Assembly: GCA_958453305.1 (NCBI GenBank)
Contig: CAUDXH010000014.1
Coordinates: forward strand, 1 to 49,723
Reading direction: 5' to 3'
DNA length: 49,723 nucleotides
DNA from: an uncultured Bacteroides sp.
GTDB taxonomy: Bacteria > Bacteroidota > Bacteroidia > Bacteroidales > Bacteroidaceae
Shown here: one piece after another, positions 1-6,571 of the stretch
Position numbering within the stretch: position 1 is the stretch's first letter
How the letters are laid out: each line of letters starts with the position of its first letter
Notes under the pieces: generated by a model
Databases searched by the model: none
Told to the model about the DNA's origin: nothing
What the model saw: the letters and a program-made list of their open reading frames with translations, nothing else
Made by a program: the position numbers and the translations under genes

Positions 1-176
1 CCAAAATATTTAAAGAAGATAGAGAAGAATATATTCTTTCCCTGCGCCAATGTCAAGACGAGGAAACCAACCAGCCTTTCTTGGAATTTATGGCAGGACA
101 GTTGAAGAAATCATTTTCTTTGGAGATCGAACGGTTTAAAACTTCGCAAAAGAAAGGGTTCAATTTTATGTTTTAG
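1..176 (+). CDS. Fic family protein, C-terminal fragment (cut by window edge)
   Basis: An open frame enters from the window edge (first full codon at base 3) and stops at 174-176, giving 57 codons. The peptide has the pattern EYILSLRQCQ followed by PFLEFMAGQL, which matches the alpha-helical tail after the Fic catalytic loop in Fic/DOC AMP-transferases (a helix with Y..AL, then PF(I/L)EF). The HPFx[DE]GNGR catalytic motif would lie upstream of the window, so activity cannot be judged. The assignment rests only on this tail and is moderate. No terminator is seen right after the stop; the first good one is about 270 bases downstream. Confidence 0.5.
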   Translation, partial: KIFKEDREEYILSLRQCQDEETNQPFLEFMAGQLKKSFSLEIERFKTSQKKGFNFMF

Positions 177-443
177 AGATATAAGACTTGCCCAAACATA
201 GGTGAGGTGTTATTTTAGGTAGTAAGGTTTATGATATGGGCAATAAGCAGAGTTACTGCTTGCTCGTTCTGTACAATTAGGATATGCACATTTGCTGTCT
301 CCTGTTATTATTTCTAATATGGTTGAACAAGAAGAAGATAGCATCGAAATGCTTAGACTAATTAATATAATTATTATTTTTTTGCCCATTGTGGTTGATT
401 TATGTGCCTTAACTTTTTAAATGTTTTGTAAATATAGGGAGTT
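177..443. other. AT-rich gap with one doubtful 33-codon ORF
   Basis: No convincing gene is seen. One short frame runs 319-420 on the plus strand (33 codons). It starts with an acidic stretch (MVEQEEDSIEM) and then has a hydrophobic segment (LINIIIIFLPIVV), so it could encode a single-pass membrane peptide. A near-consensus -7 box (CACATTTG, 7 of 8) lies at 287-294. The frame ends just before the terminator at 444. This is weak evidence for a tiny gene. Confidence 0.2.
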
Positions 444-477
444 AAAGTGTAATTCATCATTGAATTACACTTTTTTG
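444..477 (+). terminator. Rho-independent terminator, 13-bp perfect stem
   Basis: AAAGTGTAATTCA (444-456) pairs perfectly with TGAATTACACTTT (461-473) around a 4-base loop, and the right arm runs into a T tract (471-476). It ends plus-strand transcription from the fic side. On the minus strand the T run is only three bases, so it would be a weaker stop for the small minus ORF at 489-719. Confidence 0.85.
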
Positions 478-488
478 CTTATTGTTGG

Positions 489-719
489 TTATAATTTGAA
501 TCCTCTATTTTTTCTTGGTTTTTCCACCGTTTGTCGCAAACCATGCCTTAATTTCTCCCATTGCTCCTTGAACCATTCACCTATTGGCTGCCGGTTTATG
601 GTTAGCATCAACTTGTGCTCATTAATCGGACTTTGTTCAATTTTGAAAGTGGCATTTGAGATTGCTTGTTGCAGAACTAAAGCGGCTAGTGAAAAAATTA
701 AAGATAGAATGAACCCCAT
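489..719 (-). CDS. Possible small exported or membrane-anchored protein, 76 aa
   Basis: The 76-aa frame begins with a hydrophobic stretch (residues 2-20, ILSLIFSLAALVLQQAIS) like a signal peptide or anchor, followed by a hydrophilic basic tail with a WFKEQWEKLRHGL amphipathic helix. A purine-rich AAGAGAT sits about 6 bases before the ATG, a plausible ribosome binding site, and the 444-473 hairpin lies just past its stop. I recognise no family. A plus-strand frame (421-735) covers the same bases but runs through the terminator hairpin and looks like a shadow. It is called a gene only because of the signal-like start, RBS and following hairpin. Confidence 0.35.
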   Translation of the reverse strand: MGFILSLIFSLAALVLQQAISNATFKIEQSPINEHKLMLTINRQPIGEWFKEQWEKLRHGLRQTVEKPRKNRGFKL

Positions 720-1016
720 ACGTTTTATCTCTTAATTTGTTTTCCCTACAAGTGCTTTCCGGTATATGTTTTGTTGATATTTTTCGTTATTTCTGCATTA
801 ACTGACCTCTTGTTAGGGGAAAAAACGGCCTACGATTGTTCTGAGAGAAGAAATGAGTCTACCTGCCGAAATTATTTAGAAAGAGGCAGAAACCTCGTTC
901 TTCCCCTCTCCTATATTCTGTTTTTGTTTTATTGTTTCGGTGCAGGTTGGAACGGAATTATCGTTTTTATCGGAAATTCCACTAGTGACTATTTGTATAA
1001 ACGTATGCCAACCCTT
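720..1016. other. Gap without a recognisable gene
   Basis: About 300 bases with no ORF of convincing composition and no clear hairpin. The right edge leads into the promoter of the 1073 gene. It is probably the 5' intergenic region of that operon plus the upstream region of the small minus-strand ORF. Confidence 0.4.
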
Positions 1017-1045
1017 TTTGTCCCCCGCTGTAAGCTCTACCTTTG
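1017..1045 (+). promoter_or_regulatory. Promoter for the 1073-2630 operon
   Basis: A perfect -7 box TACCTTTG lies at 1038-1045 with a -33 TTTG at 1017-1020. The spacer is 17 bases, slightly shorter than the usual 19-21. Transcription would start near 1052, about 20 bases before the ATG at 1073, which supports that small ORF being translated. Confidence 0.55.
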
Positions 1046-1072
1046 TCGCCGCAATAAAAAAACGAGATTATT

Positions 1073-1339
1073 ATGTTATTATCATTTGTAACTTTTCTGC
1101 AGTCAGCAGCTTCTGTTGCCACAGTACACGCTGCTGCTACTTCTTCGGCTGCCGCTCAAGTAGCCATACAGCCTAATCCGCAAGGAGCCCTCCTTATCTG
1201 CGGTTGTATTTTGCTGGTCATCCTTATGGCTTTCGGTTCTACCGTTTATCATAAGTTATGTATCTTAAACAAGAAGCACCATGTCATTGAGTGGGACAAC
1301 GATTCAATCTATGTGTGGGATGATGGTAACGATGAATAA
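1073..1339 (+). CDS. Small single-pass membrane protein of unknown function, 88 aa
   Basis: The protein has an Ala/Ser-rich N-terminus (residues 1-35), one clear membrane helix (about 39-62, ALLICGCILLVILMAFGSTVY) and a charged acidic tail ending WDDGNDE. I do not recognise a family. It follows a good promoter with a short leader, and its last bases overlap the start of the exporter gene (ATG at 1332, stop at 1337-1339), which implies translational coupling. It may be an accessory subunit of the exporter or simply a leader protein; the sequence does not decide. Confidence 0.5.
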   Translation: MLLSFVTFLQSAASVATVHAAATSSAAAQVAIQPNPQGALLICGCILLVILMAFGSTVYHKLCILNKKHHVIEWDNDSIYVWDDGNDE

Positions 1340-2099
1340 GCCGAATCAACCTGTAGGTGCTTTCCTGTGCGACTATGCCACTACTTTGCTGGAATGTGGT
1401 GCAACCACCGTACGCATCGAGAAGAATGTAGGACGCATTGCTGAAGCTTATGGCTGTCGGGCGGAAGTGAACATCTACCCCCAACATGTGGAGGTGGTGG
1501 AACGGCTGACCGATACGCAGGAACTGAACATCTTCAGCAAGACCATTGGTCATGGCGGCATTAATTATGCCACTATCAGTGCTTTGAGCAAACTTAGCTG
1601 GAACTGCATCGACGACGGTCTCCCTTTGCCGGAAGTCCGCCGCCAGTACACTGATATCTGTAGCGTGAAGCGCCTTCCTTCAGCAAAAGTCACCCTGCTT
1701 GCTTCGCTTGCCAACGCTTCGTTTTGCCGGCTCTTTGAAGGAGATTTGCCTTCGATGGGTATCGTTTTTGTAGCTACCTTATGCGGTTTTTACCTGAAAG
1801 GTGCCCTGTGCAGCCAATGGCATCTTGACCTTCGGGCTGCTATCATCATTGCCGGTTGTGTATCAGCCGTGCTGTCGTGTGCCGGCTATGTGTTCGGTTG
1901 GGGCGAGACCCCTGATGTAGCCTTGGCCACCAGTGTGCTTTATCTGGTACCCGGTATTCCTTATCTGAACGCTGTAAGTGATCTCATCAATGGGCACTAC
2001 ATTTGTGCTACCAGCCGGTTCATCCATGCTGCCACTTTGACAGTTTGCCTGTCGGTAGGACTCTATCTCGGACTGTTGCTGATGCATGTCACTTTGTAG
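1332..2099 (+). CDS. Threonine/serine exporter ThrE-type, N-terminal (ThrE/DUF1212) subunit
   Basis: About 255 aa. The soluble first half (CDYATTLLECGATTVRIEKN, then VNIYPQHVEV and the SKLSWNCIDDGLPL region) is characteristic of ThrE/DUF1212 proteins, which export threonine and serine. The second half holds about four or five membrane helices, including a LVPGIPYLNAVSDLI segment typical of the family. In Corynebacterium ThrE both halves are one protein; here the C-terminal half is a separate gene at 2157, as is common in Bacteroidetes and Firmicutes. In-frame ATGs exist at 1281, 1311, 1320, 1323 and 1332. I prefer 1332 because it starts just before the conserved region and overlaps the upstream stop by only 8 bases; 1323 is possible. 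The substrate is inferred from family. Confidence 0.8.
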   Translation: MNKPNQPVGAFLCDYATTLLECGATTVRIEKNVGRIAEAYGCRAEVNIYPQHVEVVERLTDTQELNIFSKTIGHGGINYATISALSKLSWNCIDDGLPLPEVRRQYTDICSVKRLPSAKVTLLASLANASFCRLFEGDLPSMGIVFVATLCGFYLKGALCSQWHLDLRAAIIIAGCVSAVLSCAGYVFGWGETPDVALATSVLYLVPGIPYLNAVSDLINGHYICATSRFIHAATLTVCLSVGLYLGLLLMHVTL

Positions 2100-2156
2100 T
2101 CAGAAACATATGGAGCCCTATCTGTTCTTAACTGTATAAAAAATTTAATTATTTCT

Positions 2157-2630
2157 ATGTTACCGATTCTAGAAGACTGTTTCTTCGCTGCCGTGGCTGC
2201 TATAGGCTTCGGCAGTATCAGCAACGTACCTGTCAAGGCTTTCTCGGGCTGTGCTATTCTGGCTGCTGCCGGTCATGTTACCCGTACCCTTTTAATGGGA
2301 GAGCTGGGTATTTCCATCGTATGGGCCAGTTTTATCGGCGGTCTGGTTATCGGACTGCTTTCCATTCCCGTTTCGGTGCGCTGGAAGGCCCCGGCCGAGA
2401 GTATGTCATTTCCTGCTCTGTTGCCCATGATTCCCGGTATGTATGCTTATCGTACCATCCAAGCCTTTCTGGCCTGCGTGCAGCATACCTCCGAGAGCGA
2501 CTTCATGCACCAGCTTTACCTGCTTAATTATAACGGCTTTGTGTGTACCCTGATTGTGCTTCTCATGTTTGTAGGTGTCACTGTGCCCATCTTTTGCTTT
2601 AAGAAGGTTTCCTTTTCGGCTACCCGATAA
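2157..2630 (+). CDS. Threonine/serine exporter, C-terminal ThrE_2 (DUF3815) subunit
   Basis: This 157-aa integral membrane protein has four to five hydrophobic helices and the conserved family segment SMSFPALLPMIPGMYAYRTI. It would pair with the 1332-2099 protein in the inner membrane to make a full ThrE-like exporter. The genes are 57 bases apart on the same strand, probably one transcript from the promoter at 1017. No hairpin terminator is obvious after the stop. The neighbouring LysR gene may regulate it, but that is only a guess from position. Confidence 0.8.
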   Translation: MLPILEDCFFAAVAAIGFGSISNVPVKAFSGCAILAAAGHVTRTLLMGELGISIVWASFIGGLVIGLLSIPVSVRWKAPAESMSFPALLPMIPGMYAYRTIQAFLACVQHTSESDFMHQLYLLNYNGFVCTLIVLLMFVGVTVPIFCFKKVSFSATR

Positions 2631-2749
2631 ACCTTTACAGCTCTCTTTTTTGTCTGCACAGAAATGGCCGGTCGGATATTTTTTTCCTGCCAGTCGTTAA
2701 AAAATCTGCAATTAAAGTTCTAATTACGGGAACCTTCCCAAAAAACAAG

Positions 2750-2757
2750 TACATTTG
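2750..2757 (+). promoter_or_regulatory. -7 box of the LysR gene
   Basis: TACATTTG matches the Bacteroides -7 consensus exactly. No good -33 TTTG is present at 19-21 bases upstream. The start point would be near 2764, leaving a very short leader before either candidate ATG (2773 or 2791). Confidence 0.45.
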
Positions 2758-2790
2758 CCCTTCATCCCAACCATGGACATCCCCTTACGT

Positions 2791-3696
2791 ATGGAATTAA
2801 GATATCTGAAATCCTTTCTACTGGCTGCTAAGCTGCTTAACTTTTCAGAGGCAGCTCGCCAGATGTGTATCACCCAAAGTACCTTTTCGCAGACCATCAA
2901 GCAACTGGAAAACGAATTGGGCAGTACTCTCTTTTTTCGCAATTCGCACGAAGTGTCGCTTACTGAAGCCGGTCTTGAGTTGCTCCCCTTTGCTGAAAAG
3001 ACTGTGCAGTCGGCCGAAGATTGTGCCCACCGTATGGAAGATTTGCGTGGACTTCGCTGTGGCACGCTGAATATCGGTGTTACCCATTCCTTCAACATGG
3101 TGATGCATGAAACACTAAAGGAGTTTATCCACCGTTATCCCGGTATCAGTCTCTCGGTGGTGTACAAGCCTATGACCGAATTGTTGGACCGCCTGTCGCG
3201 CCGTGAACTCGACTTTGTGCTTTCCTACCGTCCGCAAGGCTCCTATCCCGAAATTGAGTCGCATATCCTCTTTGAAGATCATCTGTCGGTTGTGGTGCGT
3301 CGTGACCATCCTCTGGCCAAGAAAGAACAAGTCACCTTATCCGATTTGTCCACCTATCCGGTGGCTCTTCCCGCTAAAGGACTGCAAGCTCGTAACGTAT
3401 TGGAGGATATTCTCTCGGGAAGCAACGTAGCCTTGAACGTTCGTGTCGAGATGGATGAGGTCACACCCCTGCTGCGTTTGGTGCGTAATACAGGTCTCTG
3501 TACCATCCTCTCCGGTTCGTCGACTGATGATGTCGATGACCTCTGCACTGTACCCATCCATCACGAATCATGTCGTATGGTGGGTTGTGTTCAGATGTTG
3601 AAGGGTGTCTATAAGAAGGAAGCTTCGAAGGAGTTCATCCGTATCCTGTGCGAAACTTCTCTGGTGAGGAAGCGCATGGGAGCATGGTTGGGATAA
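2791..3696 (+). CDS. LysR family transcriptional regulator
   Basis: About 301 aa. The N-terminal winged helix-turn-helix is clear (MELRYLKSFLLAAKLLNFSEAA at the start, then ITQSTFSQTIKQLENELGSTLFFR through about residue 48), followed by the LysR substrate-binding domain (about 85-290, beginning GTLNIGVTHSF). The domain order and length are normal for the family. ATG 2791 is chosen because LysR proteins usually begin at MELRYLK; ATG 2773 adds six residues. The -7 box at 2750-2757 rules out the ATG near 2755. The effector is unknown. It lies downstream of the ThrE-type exporter on the same strand with its own promoter. Confidence 0.88.
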   Translation: MELRYLKSFLLAAKLLNFSEAARQMCITQSTFSQTIKQLENELGSTLFFRNSHEVSLTEAGLELLPFAEKTVQSAEDCAHRMEDLRGLRCGTLNIGVTHSFNMVMHETLKEFIHRYPGISLSVVYKPMTELLDRLSRRELDFVLSYRPQGSYPEIESHILFEDHLSVVVRRDHPLAKKEQVTLSDLSTYPVALPAKGLQARNVLEDILSGSNVALNVRVEMDEVTPLLRLVRNTGLCTILSGSSTDDVDDLCTVPIHHESCRMVGCVQMLKGVYKKEASKEFIRILCETSLVRKRMGAWLG

Positions 3697-4095
3697 TGAG
3701 CTAGAAGAGCTTTCTCATCGCAAGTTTCACGTAAATTTGGATTTAACGTATTGTAACCTTCATGTGTATAGTTGGTTAAAGCCTTAGATTATGTACGACG
3801 TCAAAGAAGATAGGCTCCTTTCAGGTATCTTTCTTTTGAAGAAACGATCGGTCAGATAACAGAGAGGGTTGATGAGCTCTACGATATGCCTGCGATAGCC
3901 AGTGGTGAGAAATGATACAAAGCTTACAGCATGTGCGGCTTGTGCTTGAAACGTGCTATGTTTTGTGCTGATATGTTTACAGGTCTTTTTCTGCATCATA
4001 ATTAAAAAGATAAGTGTTTTAAGGTTAAAAACGTTTGCTTGGGTAACTTGTCTATTGCTTTCTCTTTTCATTTATCCTCCGCGCAGACGGTGGAG

Positions 4096-4128
4096 TTTGT
4101 CTTACCGTTTGATAGCTTGTTAACTTTG
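4096..4128 (+). promoter_or_regulatory. Orphan Bacteroides-type promoter
   Basis: -33 TTTG at 4096-4099 and -7 TAACTTTG at 4121-4128 with a 21-base spacer, a full consensus match. Transcription would start near 4135. There is no gene directly after it: arsR begins at 4316 and has its own promoter. Confidence 0.5.
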
Positions 4129-4134
4129 CCCAAC

Positions 4135-4190
4135 TTGGTATTCTCGTTTGTTTTATTTTTTAGCATTGCCATTGTTTGGCAGTTTTTTTC
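4135..4190 (+). ncRNA. Possible short transcript (about 55 nt) ending in a hairpin
   Basis: From the predicted start near 4135 the sequence runs to a small hairpin, TGCCA (4167-4171) and TGGCA (4177-4181), followed by GTTTTTTT (4182-4189). The stem is only five base pairs, so termination could be partial. It may be a small RNA, or an upstream leader of arsR if termination fails. Identified only from signals, not from any known RNA family. Confidence 0.25.
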
Positions 4191-4267
4191 TGATTTAGCT
4201 ACCGTAAAGAAGTAATATAAAAGAATAAAATCAGAATAACTGTGATTTGTTAAATTATGGGAGTATT

Positions 4268-4298
4268 GTTGGTTTTTACAATATTGTTCGTATATTTG
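4268..4298 (+). promoter_or_regulatory. arsR promoter (-7 box inside the operator)
   Basis: The -7 box TATATTTG at 4291-4298 is a perfect consensus match and fills the 8-base spacer of the inverted repeat exactly. The -33 is GTTG (4268-4271, 3 of 4), 19 bases upstream. Transcription would start near 4305, about 10 bases before the arsR ATG. Confidence 0.75.
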
Positions 4299-4309
4299 CG
4301 AACAATATT
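4280..4309 (+). promoter_or_regulatory. ArsR operator O1 (perfect 11-bp inverted repeat)
   Basis: AATATTGTTCG (4280-4290) and CGAACAATATT (4299-4309) are perfect reverse complements separated by 8 bases. This is the size and form of an ArsR/SmtB-family operator. Binding would cover the -7 box and the start point, giving direct autorepression relieved by arsenite. Imperfect copies with the same 8-base spacer lie at 4661-4684 and 6537-6565. Confidence 0.8.
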
Positions 4310-4315
4310 CGAGGT

Positions 4316-4642
4316 ATGGAAGAAAAGAAAGATTATACAGCCACGCAGGAGCAGTTGGCAAGATTTGCCAAAGCATTAGGGCATCCGGCCCGGATTGCCA
4401 TTATGCATTTCTTAGCAAAGCAGAAGACGTGTTATTTTGGGGATATTCATGAAGAACTTCCCATTGCTAAAGCCACCGTATCGCAGCACCTAAAAGAGTT
4501 GAAAGATGCAGGACTTATACAGGGAGAGGTTGAAACTCCCAAAGTAAAATATTGTATTAACCGGGAGAATTGGCAGTTAGCTCGTGAACTTTTTAAGGAG
4601 TTTTTCGGGCAATGTATCTGTAAATCGGGGGAGTGTTGCTGA
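4316..4642 (+). CDS. arsR: ArsR-family metalloregulatory repressor
   Basis: 108 aa from the ATG at 4316, which follows GAGG by a few bases and lies about 10 bases after the predicted start of transcription; an upstream in-frame start at 4247 would begin before the promoter. The winged helix fold is clear: ALGHPARIAIM (21-30) and the recognition helix ATVSQHLKELKDAGLIQG (53-70). Six cysteines could bind arsenite or a metal: C39 in KTCYFG, C80, and the C-terminal C100, C102, C107, C108. The C-terminal CxC...CC cluster differs from the classical CxC in helix 3, so the site geometry is not certain. It heads the ars cluster and faces a perfect operator, so it should repress its own cluster. Confidence 0.9.
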   Translation: MEEKKDYTATQEQLARFAKALGHPARIAIMHFLAKQKTCYFGDIHEELPIAKATVSQHLKELKDAGLIQGEVETPKVKYCINRENWQLARELFKEFFGQCICKSGECC

Positions 4643-4660
4643 TTGCCCCTTTTTTAATAT

Positions 4661-4684
4661 TAATGTTCGTTGTTTTGCGAATTA
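4661..4684 (+). promoter_or_regulatory. ArsR-like operator O2 (imperfect)
   Basis: TAATGTTCG (4661-4669) and CGAATTA (4678-4684) flank an 8-base spacer TTGTTTTG, which is itself one base off a -7 box. The arrangement copies O1. It lies between arsR and the thioredoxin-like gene and could drive a second regulated transcript for the downstream genes. Confidence 0.55.
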
Positions 4685-4710
4685 CGTCTAATAGAATAAA
4701 TTTATAAATT

Positions 4711-4941
4711 ATGGAGATTAAAGTATTAGGAACAGGTTGTGCAGGCTGTAAAGCTCTGTATGCAACAGTTGAACAAGTGGTAAAAGAATTAGCTTTGGAA
4801 GCAGTAGTAACCAAAGAAGAAGATTTGATGAAGATTATGGAATACAATGTAATGATGCTTCCTGCTCTCGTTGTTGACGGCAAAGTTGTGGCGAAGGGCA
4901 AGCTTTCTGCCAAAGAAGTAAAAGATGTATTAACCAAGTAA
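4711..4941 (+). CDS. Small thioredoxin-like redox protein (76 aa) of the ars cluster
   Basis: The 76-aa protein carries the active-site CAGC (C10, C13) right after strand 1 (MEIKVLGTGC) and the cis-proline segment MMLPALVVDG near residue 51, as in the small redox-active disulfide protein 2 family. No signal peptide, so it is cytoplasmic. It sits between arsR and an ArsF-like gene. In the cluster it may supply electrons to arsenate reductase or act with the ArsF-like protein in reduction of nitro-aryl arsenicals; both roles are inference from context. O2 lies about 27 bases before its ATG. Confidence 0.85.
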   Translation: MEIKVLGTGCAGCKALYATVEQVVKELALEAVVTKEEDLMKIMEYNVMMLPALVVDGKVVAKGKLSAKEVKDVLTK

Positions 4942-4952
4942 ATCAGATTATC

Positions 4953-5357
4953 ATGAAGCGCTTTTTATTCCTTACCGTTGCCTGTTTGTTGTCTGTCTGG
5001 GGGATGGCTCAGGCTGCAGCAGGTACCTACGTGGAAGTTCTTTATTTTCATGGGAAACAACGTTGTGTGACTTGTAAATCCATTGAGAAATACACGAGAG
5101 AAGTAGTCCATACAGATTTGGCAGAGTTGGTGAAAAATGGTAAACTACGTTTCAAAGAAGTAGATTTTTCAACTCCCGAAGGTGAGAAGCTGGCAGAGAA
5201 ATACCGTGTAAGCTGGTCATCTCTTTATGTTAATAGGTGGAAGAACGGTAAAGAGGAACGTAACGACATGACACGTTTTGGCTTTCAGAATGCCCGAAAC
5301 CATACTATGGCTTTTAAGGAAGAATTAAAGCAGAAAATCAATCAGCTGCTAAAATAA
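4953..5357 (+). CDS. ArsF-like exported thiol protein (nitroreductase-subunit family)
   Basis: 134 aa with a signal peptide (1-22, ending AQAAA) and a thioredoxin-fold motif CVTC (C38, C41) in the context GKQRCVTCKSIEKY. The family is linked to ArsF, described with ArsE and ArsG in Shewanella, where the proteins reduce and expel nitro-phenyl arsenicals. The stop is 9 bases before the ArsG-like gene and the start 11 bases after the thioredoxin-like gene, so this is one operon. The signal peptide puts the cysteines in the periplasm. The exact reaction here is not proven; a plain periplasmic thiol carrier feeding the CcdA-like neighbour is the alternative. Confidence 0.7.
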   Translation: MKRFLFLTVACLLSVWGMAQAAAGTYVEVLYFHGKQRCVTCKSIEKYTREVVHTDLAELVKNGKLRFKEVDFSTPEGEKLAEKYRVSWSSLYVNRWKNGKEERNDMTRFGFQNARNHTMAFKEELKQKINQLLK

Positions 5358-5366
5358 AATGGTTTT

Positions 5367-6080
5367 ATGGAATACTTGCAAACATGGTTAGATAATAGTG
5401 AGATACCTATTATTTCCGCTTTTCTGCTTGGTTTATTAACAGCCGTAAGTCCTTGTCCGTTGGCAACCAACATTACCGCTGTCGGGTTCATCAGTAAGGA
5501 TATCACAAACCGTAACCGGATATTTACAAACGGTGTTCTATATACTCTAGGACGTGTATTGGCTTATTCTGCATTAGGTGCACTGCTTATTGTAATACTC
5601 CGGGAGGGGGCAGATATGTTTGCCATACAAAAAAGTATCAGCGAATGGGGGGAACTGCTGCTTGCTCCTGCTTTGATGTTGATAGGGCTGTTTATGCTAT
5701 TCGGAGATAAATTGCAATTACCTAAGTTCGGATTTTCCGCTACTGAAAAGACCGAAAAACTAAAAGGCTCATGGGGTAGTTTGCTGTTGGGGATATTGTT
5801 TGCCATGGCGTTTTGTCCGACCAGTGGGCTATTTTATTTTGGCATGCTTATTCCCATGTCGGCTATGGAAAGTGAGGGATATTTGCTGCCTGTCATTTTT
5901 GCATTGGCAACAGGGATTCCCGTTATGCTTGTTGCTTGGTTTTTGGCATACAGTGTGGCAGGAATAGGAACGTTTTATAACTGCGTGCAGATTTTTCAGA
6001 AGTGGTTTAATACGCTGGTAGCTATACTGTTTCTTTTGGTTGGTATTTATTATGGATTGATAAATTGGGGTATAATATGA
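5367..6080 (+). CDS. ArsG-like / CcdA-fold membrane transporter
   Basis: 237 aa with about six membrane helices. It has the two cysteine-proline motifs of the CcdA/DsbD membrane fold: SPCPLATN (C30) and AFCPTSGLFYFGM (around residue 150). ArsG proteins share this fold and are described as exporting trivalent aminobenzyl arsenicals; CcdA proteins instead move electrons across the membrane. Position after the ArsF-like gene and before arsenate reductase favours ArsG. Its TGA overlaps the ATG of the next gene (ATGA at 6077-6080), a classical translational coupling. Confidence 0.75.
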   Translation: MEYLQTWLDNSEIPIISAFLLGLLTAVSPCPLATNITAVGFISKDITNRNRIFTNGVLYTLGRVLAYSALGALLIVILREGADMFAIQKSISEWGELLLAPALMLIGLFMLFGDKLQLPKFGFSATEKTEKLKGSWGSLLLGILFAMAFCPTSGLFYFGMLIPMSAMESEGYLLPVIFALATGIPVMLVAWFLAYSVAGIGTFYNCVQIFQKWFNTLVAILFLLVGIYYGLINWGII

Positions 6081-6526
6081 AAATTTTAATTTTATGTACA
6101 GGAAATAGCTGTCGCAGCCAGATGGCGCATGGTTTCCTGCAATCGTTTGACAAGAATATACAAGTGTTTTCTGCAGGTACGCATCCGGCAGAGAAAGTTA
6201 ATCCTTGGGCTGTTGAGGCTATGGCAGAAGTGGGTATTGACATAAGTAAGCATATTCCTACCAATGTAACAGCTTATTTAAGTGATTCATGGGATTATGT
6301 GATAACGGTATGTGGCAGTGCTGACGAAACATGTCCGGCTTTTGAGGGCAATGTAGGAAAGCGGTTGCATATTGGCTTTGATGACCCCTCGGAAGCAGTA
6401 GGGACAACAGGTTTCATCAGAAGCGAATTTGAAAGAGTGCGTAATGAAATCAAGAATGAATTTGCCAAGTTCTACATTACAGAGATAAAAAAACAAGAAC
6501 TGCCTAAATGTGCTTGTAACCGTTAA
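6077..6526 (+). CDS. arsC: Arsenate reductase, low-molecular-weight phosphatase type
   Basis: 149 aa. The P-loop CTGNSCRS is at residues 7-14 with catalytic C7, and the redox pair C79 and C86 follows, matching the C10/C82/C89 triad of thioredoxin-linked ArsC of plasmid pI258. The GFDDPSEA segment (100-107) holds the general acid aspartate. The enzyme reduces arsenate to arsenite in the cytoplasm; the disulfide would be reset by thioredoxin, possibly the 76-aa protein in this cluster. The ATG at 6077 is chosen over 6065 because it overlaps the upstream stop and starts directly at the beta strand MKILILCTGN. Confidence 0.92.
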   Translation: MKILILCTGNSCRSQMAHGFLQSFDKNIQVFSAGTHPAEKVNPWAVEAMAEVGIDISKHIPTNVTAYLSDSWDYVITVCGSADETCPAFEGNVGKRLHIGFDDPSEAVGTTGFIRSEFERVRNEIKNEFAKFYITEIKKQELPKCACNR

Positions 6527-6536
6527 TTTTTCAGGT

Positions 6537-6565
6537 AATATGTTCGTGTTATTACAAACAATAAT
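6537..6565 (+). promoter_or_regulatory. ArsR-like operator O3 (imperfect), over the permease RBS region
   Basis: ATATGTTCG (6538-6546) and CAAACAATAAT (6555-6565) are separated by 8 bases, as in O1. The right arm matches the O1 right arm at 9 of 11 bases. There is no -7 box in the spacer (TGTTATTA), and the right arm ends six bases before the permease ATG at 6572. It could be an extra ArsR site acting on the last gene, or a decayed promoter-operator from when the permease was separate. Confidence 0.5.
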
Positions 6566-6571
6566 AGGATT

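Larger units (their letters stand above)
3697..4279. other. Gap before the ars cluster; contains a possible small RNA unit
   Basis: No reading frame here looks coding; the two minus-strand frames of about 100 codons (3784-4071 and 4068-4376) have no recognisable motifs and the second runs into the ars operator and arsR. The right half contains a good promoter (4096-4128) followed about 40 bases later by a short hairpin with a T tract (4166-4190); see those entries. Confidence 0.45.

Noticed and set aside
421..735. Plus-strand frame of 104 codons over the first terminator
   Set aside because: It runs through a perfect rho-independent terminator and lies opposite a more gene-like frame with a signal peptide.
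771..1176. Plus-strand frames ahead of the 1073 gene
   Set aside because: They run across the promoter at 1017-1045, have no recognisable motif and overlap the better supported 88-aa ORF.
3784..4376. Two minus-strand frames of 95 and 102 codons before arsR
   Set aside because: No motifs, biased toward low-complexity residues, and the second overlaps the ars operator and the start of arsR. The stretch is better explained by regulatory signals.
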